Origin: Amyelois transitella
Taxonomy: Eukaryota > Arthropoda > Insecta > Lepidoptera > Pyralidae
Reading direction: 5' to 3'
DNA length: 64,000 bases
Assembly (NCBI RefSeq): GCF_032362555.1
Contig: NC_083510.1
Location: 2,569,501-2,633,500, forward strand
The position numbers and the translations under genes were made by a program. The first letter of the stretch is position 1. The number at the start of each line of letters is the position of its first letter. Shown in pieces: positions 22,930-33,759 of the stretch. The notes beneath the pieces were generated by a model that searched no databases, was not told the DNA's origin, and saw only the letters and a list, made by a program, of their open reading frames with translations.

Positions 22930-23324
22930 TCAAATTATTTTTGAAATTTCTTTCAAGTATTTTATTTCATTAAGATTTTCTTTAATTTCTATTATTTTTT
23001 TCAATTTTTCATCTTTAATGATATACTTTCTTCTTTTTTTTTCAGGCGGTGATCCGCATAACATCTTTTCTATCTCTGATTCCTTTATTATTGTCTCTTT
23101 TATAAGTTCTTTTATAAGGTGATAAAATCCGGGAGATTTTTTATCTATTATTTGGTTAATGTGATGATGCCAAGCTTCCGCTGAATTTTGAGTTCGTGGC
23201 AATTTTAATGTATTTATCAACTCGCAGCTCCAAAATTCCGGAATATATCTTGCGGGGGCACTGCAAGTGCCACTAACATAATTTTCTTCAAACCAATGGG
23301 CTAAAGAAATAATATCATCGTCGT
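22930..23324 (-). CDS. MULE transposase exon 2 (C-terminal part)
   Basis: 130 codons completing the transposase after a TTTTTCAG acceptor at 23,325-23,326. It contains the third catalytic acidic residue (HWFEENYV, E359 or E360 of the joined protein) and the hallmark PEFWSCE and RTQNSAEAWHHHIN blocks of MULE transposases, then a lysine-rich basic tail (KKRRKYIIKDEKLKK). The stop codon is at 22,930-22,932. Confidence 0.85.
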
Positions 23325-23421
23325 CTGAAAAAAAAAAACAATAGTAAAAATTAAAACTTGCCATGTTATATGTATAGCAAAGTATAAAAATGAGACGTAA
23401 AAAATGTAGTTATATATTTAC

Positions 23422-24460
23422 CTTTATAACTGACGAGTAATTTATTAAAATATATAGGAATCTCGTTCGGAGGCAAAAAACTCAGTGCCAAAAGACATTT
23501 TACATCTGTTTTAAACTTTATATCACTTGCATATCTTTGTGTTAAACCCCTTTGTTGAACTTGCCGATATAATATTTGCCCGAGATGAAAGTGGCAGCCA
23601 TGTAGTATCACATTCTCAAAATTAGATTTTAAACTTTGGATTGCCGCCTTTTCGAAGTCCAAAATACATATTTTTGGATGAAATTCTAAATCATTTTCCA
23701 CTCCGTATTCTTGTAATAATTCAAATATCATGTCGTATGTTTTCTTATCTTTGTTTGTGCATAAACAATACAGTAAAGGGAACGTTTTTGTTTTATTTCC
23801 TGTTACTGATAAATTACCATGTATGGTGTATAATTGTTGAAATATGTGTGGCACAATCTTAAATGTACCATCAAGGACCCAAAAATCTGCTTGTTGCAAT
23901 AATTGCATCATGTTTTTCGTTGACAGTAACAAAATTCGCTTATTATTATTGTAAATCCGATCTTTGATGACAAAACATTGACCATTTATTTGCATTTCAC
24001 TTTCATCTATTTCAAATAAAATATCAGTGGGCTCTTTCTTTTTTGGGACCTTTGATCTAGCTCTATACATCACCTGCTTAAGAGCTGATTGACTAGGTAA
24101 ATGATCTAGAAATTCTGGAGTGCAATCACTTTGATTATTTTGCAAAATTTGGCATACCTTTAATCCGGTTCTTGCATCCTCTTTCAATTTTTGCCTAAAA
24201 TCCGAGATTTCTTTATCAAGTGGATTTGGCTCATGATTGTGCTTATTACTGCATTTTAAAACATTATGTATCATATCATTTGCACTATTTACTTCTGTAA
24301 CTAATGTTGCACAACATTTATAAATGTAGTGTTTTCGTGAATCACAGCACCAGTAAAATTTAGTATTGTTCACTTTGTTTTTATAATAACTGAATCCTTC
24401 ATAATGTAATTTTAATCCACCTCTATTGGATTTATACACTTTTGCTAAATTATCAGACAT
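23422..24460 (-). CDS. MULE transposase exon 1 (FLYWCH zinc finger and DDE core)
   Basis: 346 codons plus one base from the MSDNLAKVYK start; an in-frame Met lies 8 codons further upstream. Residues 12-76 form a FLYWCH-type zinc finger (FYWCC, KCCATL, KHNHE) that would bind the transposon ends. The DDE core follows with FWVLDGTF (D197) and CILDFEKA (D268) and the C-x-H motif GCHFHLGQ (289-296). The donor AAAG|GTAAAT at 23,421 joins in phase to exon 2 across a 97-bp intron, giving about 477 residues with no disabling change visible. The family is MULE, FLYWCH/Phantom-like. Transcription is antisense to the surrounding repeat array. Confidence 0.88.
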
Positions 24461-24914
24461 TTTAATAATAATGATAAACAACAATATGTGTATGAGATGT
24501 TTAGACAGACAATGATGTTTATTATCTAACTACCGTAAAAATAATTAATAATATTAATTTTACAGCAACACAACAAAAAATGTTTTTGCTCCATTTATTT
24601 TACCAGGCTAAATGTTTTACTTTAGAAGATTAACACTATGTATTTAAACATTACGTTTTTGGATTACTCTATATCACATTTGAATCTTGTGACAGAGCGC
24701 TATAGGTAGGTTTAGGTTGCGGCGGGGTGGCCCTTGGGCCTTGGGGGTAACCTATCACAAACTAGATTTGATTTTCAATAACTTCTATTTTATTAGGACC
24801 CTAAAGGCCGAAGTAAAGTGAACCTGTAGAGTTATAAAAATAATAAGTGTTAGCGAAAAACAGCGCCGTAATTTTTTGAATGATTCATTAAATATAATAT
24901 AAATATATATGTCA
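24461..24914. other. MULE 5' non-coding region with an internal terminal-repeat copy
   Basis: Contains at 24,747-24,772 a second GGTAACCTATCACAAACTAG identical to the left end, preceded by an unusually GC-rich patch (GGCGGGGTGGCCCTTGGGCC at about 24,721). It may be a remnant of an earlier insertion of a related element or part of the promoter. Confidence 0.5.
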
Positions 24915-25234
24915 CAGTCAAAACTCTTAACCAGTCAAAAGTACTATTGACTAGCACTTAACCAGTCAAAAGTACTATTGACTAGCAAAATCAGTTAAAA
25001 GTACTTTTGACCGTTGCTGCATGAAGCAGGTACGCGCTCTTACTAACAAATAAGTAGTCGTATTCTTTTCGGACATTGTTCTCAGACGCGACATGCATGT
25101 GATAGGTTCGAAGGGTGATCGCGAGCGCAGCGAGCGATCACCCTTCGAGTGTTAGGTATTTTTTTTGTAAACCACCCAAAAAGCTTTTTTGTTGCTAGTC
25201 AAAAGTACTTTTGACTGGTTAAGAGTTTTGACTG
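24915..25234. mobile_element. MITE nested in the MULE
   Basis: Terminal inverted repeats of about 40 bp start CAGTCAAAACTCTTAACCAG on the left and mirror it on the right. Inside, a subterminal block AGTCAAAAGTACTATTGACT is present twice in tandem on the left. The centre carries a GC-rich perfect hairpin (25,108-25,122 pairs with 25,134-25,148). No coding sequence. CA flanks both ends, possibly a 2-bp target duplication. Confidence 0.75.
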
Positions 25235-27204
25235 CAACATATACATGGATAAATCACACAGATTGAGCCAAACCCAAAGTAAGTTCAAAACTTGTGTTAT
25301 GGGATACTAACTCAACGATACTATATTTTATAACAAATACTTAAATAAATAAACACCCAAGACCCGGATCAATCAGAAAAAGTTCATTTACACACAAATA
25401 GAACATAACTACAAAGTATATACTCTGTATATATAAACATTTTGGATTTCAAAATTATGATTGAACTTATTTGGTATTTGTCATGTTGTATTTTAATAAT
25501 AGCGAAAATAATTTTTAGTTTAAATAATTATTTTCTTTATGAAACGTACAGAAATAGTATCATCGGTTTAACGTTAGGTTGCAATGCAAAGCATATACAT
25601 TTAAAAATATAACCACCGAAAATCGGAATTTCAACCAGATGGAAATAAGATATTTCGGTCAAATGAAAATATTGAAAATAAAAAAAATTACGAAACGTTT
25701 TTGGTATTTTCAAATTCGTAACTAAAGAATTCTAGTTTGTGATAGGTAACCTTCTTATCGTTTTCTTATTATAGTATAAATGACTAAAATACTGGTAAGG
25801 TTAAGGCACAAGAGCTTAAAGTATCTGAAATCTAATTATACAATAAACGACTAAAGTACTACTAAGGTTTAAAATAAGAGCTTAAACTAACGGAATTCTT
25901 ATAATAGTATGAACTGAAATTCTAGTAAGGTAAAGAAACAAAAGTTTAAAGTTTCAATTACTAAAACACTATAAAGGTTAAGAAACAAAGTGTTCAAAGT
26001 ATCGGAGAGCTTATTCTAGTTAGGGTTAAGAAACAAGACTTTAAACTATAGTAGGTAAAAGTATTGAAAAGCTTATTCAAGTACGGTTGAGAAAACAAGT
26101 TTTGAGTAAAAATACTTTATTCCAAGAAGGATGGAAACAAAAATTTAAGATATCTTAAACTTATTCCAGTAAGGTTGAAAAACAATGTAAAGTGAAGACA
26201 ATTTTAATTTATTAATGCTCATAAACAATAGTTAAAAGTCTCAAAAAGTTTTAAGAATAAGGTTAATTGCGATTGTTGTTTAGAGTGTGTAAAAGCTTAT
26301 TCTAAGTTGAGTAACAAGAGTTTAAATATCTGAAAGCATATTTCCGTTAGGTTGAAGAAACAAGACTTTAAAGTATCGGAAAAACTTGTTTGAGAAAACC
26401 AAAGTGCTTTTTCTAGATAGGTTTAGTAATACTTTCGGAAGGTTAACTTGAAGTCAGAGAAACTAATATTCTTAGGATAATAATGTTTTTAATAACGGAA
26501 ATTTGAACTTACTCTAGTTAGATTGAATACGAAGTCTCATAATCACGTATTTGAGGTATCTGTTAGCATTACCTATTAAAGTTAACATCAAGATAAATAA
26601 AGGTAACAAGTAACAAAAGTGTTTATTAGGAAAAATGATTTAAGTAAGGTAGAGAAACAAGAGTTAAAAGTATAGTAAAGCTTATTAAAGTAGATAAGGA
26701 AACAAGATTTAAAATTATAGGAAATCTTATTTAAGTAAGTTTGAGGACATCAGTTTAAAGTATGAGAAGGCTTATTGAAGAGTTAAATTATAGAAGTATT
26801 GGAAAGCTGATTCAAGTTATGTTTAGAAACAAAAGTTTAAGAATAGAAAAACTTATTTGTTAGGATGAGAAACAAGAGTTAAAAGTATTGAAAAGCTTAT
26901 TGTTGTTAGGTTGAGACAAGAGTATAAAGTATAGGAAAGCTTATTGTTGTTAGGTTAAGAAATAAAAGAGTTAAAAGTATAGGAAAGCTTATTTATCTCA
27001 AGTTAAGAAACAAGAGTAAAGTATCGAAATTCATATTATAGTATCGACCAAAATATTAGTATCCAGTAAGGTTAAGATAAAGAGTTTAAAGTATCGAAAA
27101 ACTATAGTCTAATGCTAAAGCTTATCTTAGTAAAATTGAGAAACAAAGAGTCTATAGTATAGACAAGCTTATTCTAATGAGGTTAAGATACAAGAGCTTA
27201 AAGT

Positions 27205-27690
27205 GTGTAACGAACCCCCATTACTCAACTTCTCCATTTACTAAACAATTTTTCATATTTATTTTCTATTTACGTTTTTATTTCTAGACGGCACTAAATT
27301 GCAACGCCTTAACATAATAGTTAATTTAAACATAATTTGGTAAAATTAAGGCAGTTATTTCTTAATATGACCAATAACACCTGATCTCATAGTGGTAGTT
27401 GGTGGTTACATAGCCGATATAACCTCAGCTTCTGTGAAATGGTATTTTATAACGTATAAGAGTACAGAATGACATGATATTAGCGTTTGAGCTTTCAGGT
27501 ATTGGTGATAATCCCCCTTCGCTCATTCATATTTTTTTCGAATCAATAAAATACAATGAGACTGAATGTCTGTCTGTCAATACTGTCTGTAAGTTGATGT
27601 CCTGTCAAGGAACAAGAGGAGAGATAAAATGTCTCCAAGCCGATATTACGTTATCCTTCGATGCAGCATTAGCTTAAAATTGTATTGAGG
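27205..27690. other. Non-repetitive island inside the array
   Basis: About 480 bp that lacks array words: starts near GTAACGAACCCCCATTACTC and ends near GATGCAGCATTAGC. It contains a 67-codon open frame (27,474-27,677) with no recognisable domain. Probably an unclassified insertion; no terminal repeats were identified. Confidence 0.4.
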
Positions 27691-28689
27691 TATTTAGGTA
27701 TAGATAATTAAAGCTTATTTCAGCTACGTTGATTGCAAGTCTTCAAACAAGTAGGTATTTAAGGTATCGAAAAGCTTTACCCTAGTAAGATTAAAAGTAT
27801 CGTTAAGCTTAGATAAAGCTTAGGTATGGTATGGTTAAATACATGTCAAAGAAACTAATATTTAATGAATTATATTTTAAGTATCAAATTCAAGCTTGGT
27901 GTAGTAAGCTTTCGTACAAGCCGTAGAAACAAGGTTGAAAGCATCGGAAAGCTCAAATAAGATTGAGAAATTAGTGTTTAAGGTATCGGAAAGTATGAAT
28001 GAGAAAAAAGAGTTTAAATTATCGGAAAAGGGCGAGAAACAAGTATTGGACTGCTTATTCTGGTAAGGTTGAAAAACAAGAATTTAAATTATCAGCAAAG
28101 GATAAGAAATAAGAGTTTAAAGTATCAGAAAGTTCTTTTTTGTGAGAGTATGGAATTCCATACCCCATGCAATTGCATGTCCTAGAAAAATGCGTTAAGC
28201 AACAAGAGTTTGATGATAACTAATTTATTATCTTACGTCGTACGTCATTAAAGTTTCGGAAAAGTCGTTAAAAGTTGTATAATTACAACTTTTTAAAATA
28301 TCGTCAAGCTCAGAAAATGTTTACGTAGATTGTCTACTAATATTTAAAGAATATTTTTTTTAATGTCGGAAATGTAAGAAGTCGTAGGAAGGAAGGGTTC
28401 AAAGCATCGGAAAAATTAAGACAGATTGAGAAACAAGAATTAAGCTAATTAAGTAATTCTAGTGGAAAACTTATTCTAGTGGATCAACTCCACTGAAACA
28501 AGAGTTTCGAGTTTAGTAACGATGACTAAAGAACATTTAAACTTGTGCTTAAAGTAGGTACTAGAAAGCTTATTGCAGCATGGTTTTCTATATCAAGGAC
28601 TAATATTTTAAGAGGCATGTTTTAGTATCAGGGTTTTAAGTTGTTTCAGTATCAGGGTTTTAAGTTGATTATAGTATAATTCGATTTAG

Positions 28690-28790
28690 GTGGTAGGTAG
28701 TAAATATAATTATATTTAAGCGATGTGACGTCAATAAGTGAAACCTTGTATCCAATTTTGAAAATAAATTTATTCTATTCTATAGTTCAA
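28690..28790 (+). mobile_element. LINE 3' tail fragment (weak)
   Basis: CGATGTGACGTCAATAAGTG, AAACCTTGTATCC, then AAATTTATTCTATTCTA resembles lepidopteran LINE 3' ends with an ATTCT-type tail. It is not array sequence. Confidence 0.3.
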
Positions 28791-31389
28791 TACAAATATG
28801 AAAAGGCAACAAAATAGTGGGAAGCATATTTGATAAGGTCTTAAAAACTAATTTGTAAAGTTGCGGAAAGTTAAAAAAGTTCTGGTAAGGACGACTAAGT
28901 TAATTAAAACAGATGTTTATATGCATGGGAAAGCTCACGCTAGTCAATTAAGACTACAAACCAAAAAAATTAAAGCGTTTAAAAAAGGCACATATAGGAA
29001 ATTTAAAATAATCCTTTTTTTAAATAAGGCTCTTAATGTGGATGGGAACAGGATGTGGATACATAAAGTTGGATGTAATTTTTGGTAAGCTTCTTTGGAT
29101 TTGGCATGCCTGTTATTAAAATTAACTAACCTGTTAATTTTTTTAAATGAAAACTTTACAATGTGCTTACTTTGGGAGATTGTTATTTAATTGTGGCTGT
29201 TGTACAAGTTCAATGGAAATGTCTGGTCTATACCTATTACTCGAAGTTCAACTTCTGTGAAAATCATTATATTTCGGATCGAAAGTTTGTTCTCTTTGGT
29301 TCTGTTTAAAATGCTAAAACTTTGTAAATATGTGTTTTGTGAATCGTTATGGTCTTTATGTATTTAGTGCATTTCTTTGTTAAATTTTATTTGGGAATTA
29401 ATAGAAAAATAAATTTCCATTTCGCTGTAAGTATTTGGAGAAAACTACCTGGAATGGTGCGTTTGAAAATAGCTTAGCATGGTCCAATGCTGTTTCTATT
29501 AGTATCAATAGTGTTAAATGTATAACAAAGCTTTGTTTTTATTTCAATATTCATAAAACAAATATTCTAGGTTGACGGTACAGGATAAGGTGTAAAAGGT
29601 TTAGAAATAAAAAGCTAAGAAATAAATGAACGGCTGTGCTTTTTTTGAGTGAGGTTGAAAAGAAAATATAGGTACTAGTTTACATTTTGTAGATAATAAT
29701 GATAACGTGATTACGAGTATTGGAAAAATATCAATCGTTCAAAGTTTTAATAAAAAATCTAGTGTTATAGAATAGAAAAACTTGTCCTAGTAAGGTTGAC
29801 TTAAAGTGTTAGAAACGAGCATAGCATAGTATCGAAACGTAAATGTTTAAATCTGGACGAAAAGTTTTAGAAACGAGAGTTGAAAGTATTTGATAGTAGT
29901 CATATTAAAGAAAGGTTGATTACAAATCTTAAAACAAAAATTAATAGTTATATAGAAAGTTTGGAAATGTATAATAAAAGAATCGGATTGCGTAAAAAAA
30001 AATAACAAACTTATTGAAGAGTTTTGAAAAGTTTATTCTTTTTCTAACAAGTATAAAATAAGTATTAGAAAAAGCAGTAAGCGTAAAATGGACTACGTAT
30101 TTTAAAAAGAGGTGTTAAAAGTATTGGAAAGAAGATTCATGTGTATGTGAAAATATTTGGATTTATAATAAGGATTCATAAACAACGTAGTAGGTAGTTA
30201 AAATGTATACCAGTCTAAAAAAAGAATTGAAAGAAGTGAAAAGCATTTCTAGTACAAGTCTTAGAAAATTGTTACAAGAATATAAGTTTGAGTAACATTG
30301 ACTACAAAACTAAGAAAAAAATGTTGAAAAAAAAGCAATTTTCAGAAATAAATTAAGCCTTCGTTGGTTAATTTATAAGAGATCTGAAATGTTTTATTTT
30401 AGCTAGGTGCGAATCAGCCTAATTATGTCATGTATATGTATATTTTTAGAATAAAGGTATTTTGTAAAACACAGTGACACGATAGTCAAAAAATCACCTA
30501 AGTCATTTAGGTACCTACTTTAGTAAAATATAATTAAATTATGTTTATTATAGGTACAATATATTTATAGATCTGGATTAAAATTTGATTTTGGCTTTTG
30601 TGTCCGTTTCTGAAGAATGTGTAGTGTGTAGTCATTGTAAACAAATTTCTATGGTTAATAAAAAAAATAATTTACAGACGAAAGATTATTCTTGTGTTTT
30701 GTTGTTAAAATAAAAAAGCTTGATTATTTTTGACGTGATGTAAATGGGTCACAAATGTAACGAGTCCTGCATTTCCGTGTGCTTTGCGTTATACATATAT
30801 TATATATAAGAAAGGTTTTTCCGGTAATCAATATAGAGTTAATTACATCTTTAAATATCATTAAAGTGTAAATAATTTTAGCTCATTCCTGGAACGGTCC
30901 CCTTGACAATGGCTTAGCATGGTTTTTCAATAACATGTCTAATCTGATGTCTAGTTACTTGTCTAACATTTACACAAAAATTACAATAAGGTTAACAACC
31001 ATTTGTTTGCTTGATAAGATTGCCAAACTGGGAAAAGTAATTTAATAATAAATCATACTTGAATAGCCTAGAAAAAAAAATCGTATAAAGTACAACTGTT
31101 ATCATATTTATACATACATACATACATAAACTCACACACTCACACTCATATTTATAAATTATACATTTATAAGTAATCACATACCTGCCTAGGTGTAGGA
31201 GAGGAGGATCGGGTAATAAGGGGGGAAGATAGGAACTAAATGAAAAAAAAACATATTTGAAAAAAAAGGAAAGATAACAAAATTTTCAAAGGTATAAAAG
31301 AATAAGTGTAAGTGAGACTTTTTTGTAATTATATCGTTGATATAGATACTAATGCGAACTAGATCTAGATGGTAACCTCAAATGAAATT

Positions 31390-32180
31390 GGTTGTACATA
31401 AAAGTTTTGAAACAAATAAGTATTGATTACGAGACATAGAAACAGGTGTTAACGGTATTTAAGTGAGGTTGGCTATGAGTTTAAAAAAGTTTTCAAGAGC
31501 GTCGAAAGTTATATAGATACAAGCGTTTAAAGCATCAAAAAGTATATTTCTAATGTTATAATATCTTAGAAATAAGAAATTGAAAGTATCGAAAATTATA
31601 TTATAGTAAAATAAGACTGCAAATCTTAGAAATAGGCACTAAAAGTATTGAAAATTAAAGTATAAGTAAGATAGATTGCGAGCCTTGGAAATAAGTACTG
31701 AAAGTATCGAAAATTATATTATAGTAAAGTAGACTGAAAATCTTAGAAACATGCACTAAAAGTATTGAAAATTATATACAAGTAGATAGATTGCGGGTGT
31801 TGGAAAGAAGTATTTAAAGTATCAAACAGCACATAACAGTTAAAACTGCAAGCCTTAGAAATAGGCATTAAAAGTTTTGAAAAGTAAATAAAAGTAAGAT
31901 AGTATTGGAAACATGTATTGAAAGTATCGGAAAGCATATTATAGTGGACTGAAAGCCTTAGAAACGGGCATTAAAAATATTGTCAAGTAAATTAAATATA
32001 AGATGTATAGCATATTATAGTGAACTGAAAGCCTCAGAAACGGGCATTAAAAGTATTGTTAAGTAAATAAAAATAGGATAGACTGCGGGTCTTGGAAACA
32101 AGTATTGAAAGTATCGGAAAACTATAATATGGTTCTATGTGAGCCTTAGAAACAAATTTTAAAAGTATCGGAAAAATGAA
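31390..32180 (+). repeat. Dimeric variant repeat (~54 bp, ~108 bp pairs)
   Basis: Units alternate between an AAAGTATCGAAAATTATATT, ATAGTAAAGTAGACTG, TTAGAAACA form and an AAAGTATTGAAAATTATATA, AGATAGATTGCGGG, TTGGAAA form. It shares AAAGTAT(C/T)GAAA with the A- and B-type repeats, so it is a branch of the same family with its own higher-order pairing. Confidence 0.7.
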
Positions 32181-33759
32181 GGAGACTAAGAATTAAAAAC
32201 AATTATAATATCTAAGTAGTACCAAGTACTCAGGTCAGATAGGATAAGACATATTATTTATGAAGAAATATGGAAAGTGCACATGTTACTAACATGACGT
32301 ACCTATTCTTTAATAAAATTAATTTAATGTTGTAATGAACTAAATACACCTTGTAATTTTCTACGAGATATAGAGAGCCTTGAACTGCAAAATAATAATT
32401 ATAATTCTTCCATACTGAAAACAATACGCTTCACCTAAGCTTCGAGCACACTATTTCACCTTAGTATCTATTTCTGTTTATTCGTGTGATTGTGATTCAC
32501 TTCAATTAATATTTATGTCGGCAATTGGTATGTATGTATGTTTTAAGAGGTTGCTTAGCAGTTATGTTTTCACAAGCATGTATAAAATTTAATATTTAAA
32601 TGCGATGTGAACTGAACATGCTAAATAACGCACGTAGATACTTTTTTCGAAACCAAATTGTTTTTAATTGTCTAATTTTCAGAATATTTCTGCATTTGTG
32701 TTCATCATTGTATTTAACTAAACAAAATTATTTCTCAAAAAAAAAAACTATTATGCGTTGCTTTGTAATTACCATGACTTGATATACGTATATGAAATGG
32801 AGAAGAAATATTTTTGGCCATATAAGGCACACGAATAAGTCAGTTTATAAGCCTCTTAATCTTAGTAAGGACTCATAAAAGAAGGACAATAGCACACATT
32901 AGTTAAGAAATTAAACATCGCTTCAATGTTTTATGTTGAACATTTAACATTTATTAGGTTGATAATTTTGCTTACAAAACTGAGATAAATTTCTTATAAA
33001 ATCAATGTAAAAGGGTTAAAAGCCTAAAGTTATTAAAAGCACAGATTCTTACAGTCTGAATAGATTGAATATATCGGAAAGCTCGTACATTTTATTAAAA
33101 TGTGGTTGCCTACTATCCTATAAAATCAATTTCAGAAATATCAGACACCCAAGGTATAATAAAGTATTTTGCTATAAAAATTTAACATTATGCTCATTAG
33201 CTTATGAAATGCAAAGTATTTGGAAGCTTTAACCCCTCATCAGTCCAATTGATCAAAGTTTACTTAGTTGGACCGTTGACCACATAAGTTTAATACCATA
33301 AGTATTCCATAAGAATCTAGAAGTGATCACTAAAGTCATTTAAGGTATTATTCAAATATATTTTACGTCAAATTCTGATCTCAGAATTTTATCAGTGATA
33401 ATCTCCAATAAAACTGATTAATTACTCAATTTTTAAAAAAGCCTATAAAAAGCTCAGGTTTACTTGTGAGATACAAAGTTATATATTACATGTTCTTATT
33501 ATAGTGACACAAACGTTAAATCTTAGTTGGTAATCACTTTATGCACCTCGTAGTAAAAGGTACGACGTAAATTGACTTTACACCTTCAACTTAACACAAC
33601 AACGTAAAGTGAAGTAGCTACTTACTTATTTTGATTTACTAAAGTTGTTGATAAATTCGTTTTCATATTGTGTTTGAAAATGTCTTGAAATTCATTTGAC
33701 GAATTGGAAATCACTAAAACAAAACTTGGCACATGTGAAAAACAAAATATATAGGTACG
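32181..33759. other. Low-complexity transition region
   Basis: AT-rich, with only isolated array-like words (ATATCGGAAAGCTCG at about 33,075). No gene seen. Confidence 0.45.

Larger units (their letters stand above)
22433..25751 (-). mobile_element. Mutator-like DNA transposon (MULE), apparently full length
   Basis: About 3.3 kb, bounded by short terminal inverted repeats: GGTAACCTATCACAAACTAG at 22,433 and, reversed, GGTTACCTATCACAAACTAG ending at 25,751. An identical TTCTTATC stands on each side (22,425-22,432 and 25,752-25,759; nine bases if the next G is counted), matching the 8-9 bp target duplication of MULEs. It encodes a two-exon transposase and carries a nested MITE in its 5' non-coding part. 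The left non-coding end contains an imperfect internal duplication (about 22,640-22,790 versus 22,806-22,930), and a second copy of the left terminal sequence lies at 24,748. Confidence 0.9.
25760..31389 (+). repeat. Tandem repeat field, A-type, third part (decaying rightward)
   Basis: A-type units resume immediately after the MULE (TTATTATAGTATAAATGACT, AAAATACTGGTAAGG, CTTAAAGTATCTG). They are recognisable up to about 28.5 kb and then become increasingly diverged, with only scattered GGAAAG, AAAGTAT and AGAAACAAG words to about 31 kb. Orientation stays the same. A unique block (27,205-27,690) and a LINE-tail fragment (28,690-28,790) interrupt it. Confidence 0.75.
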
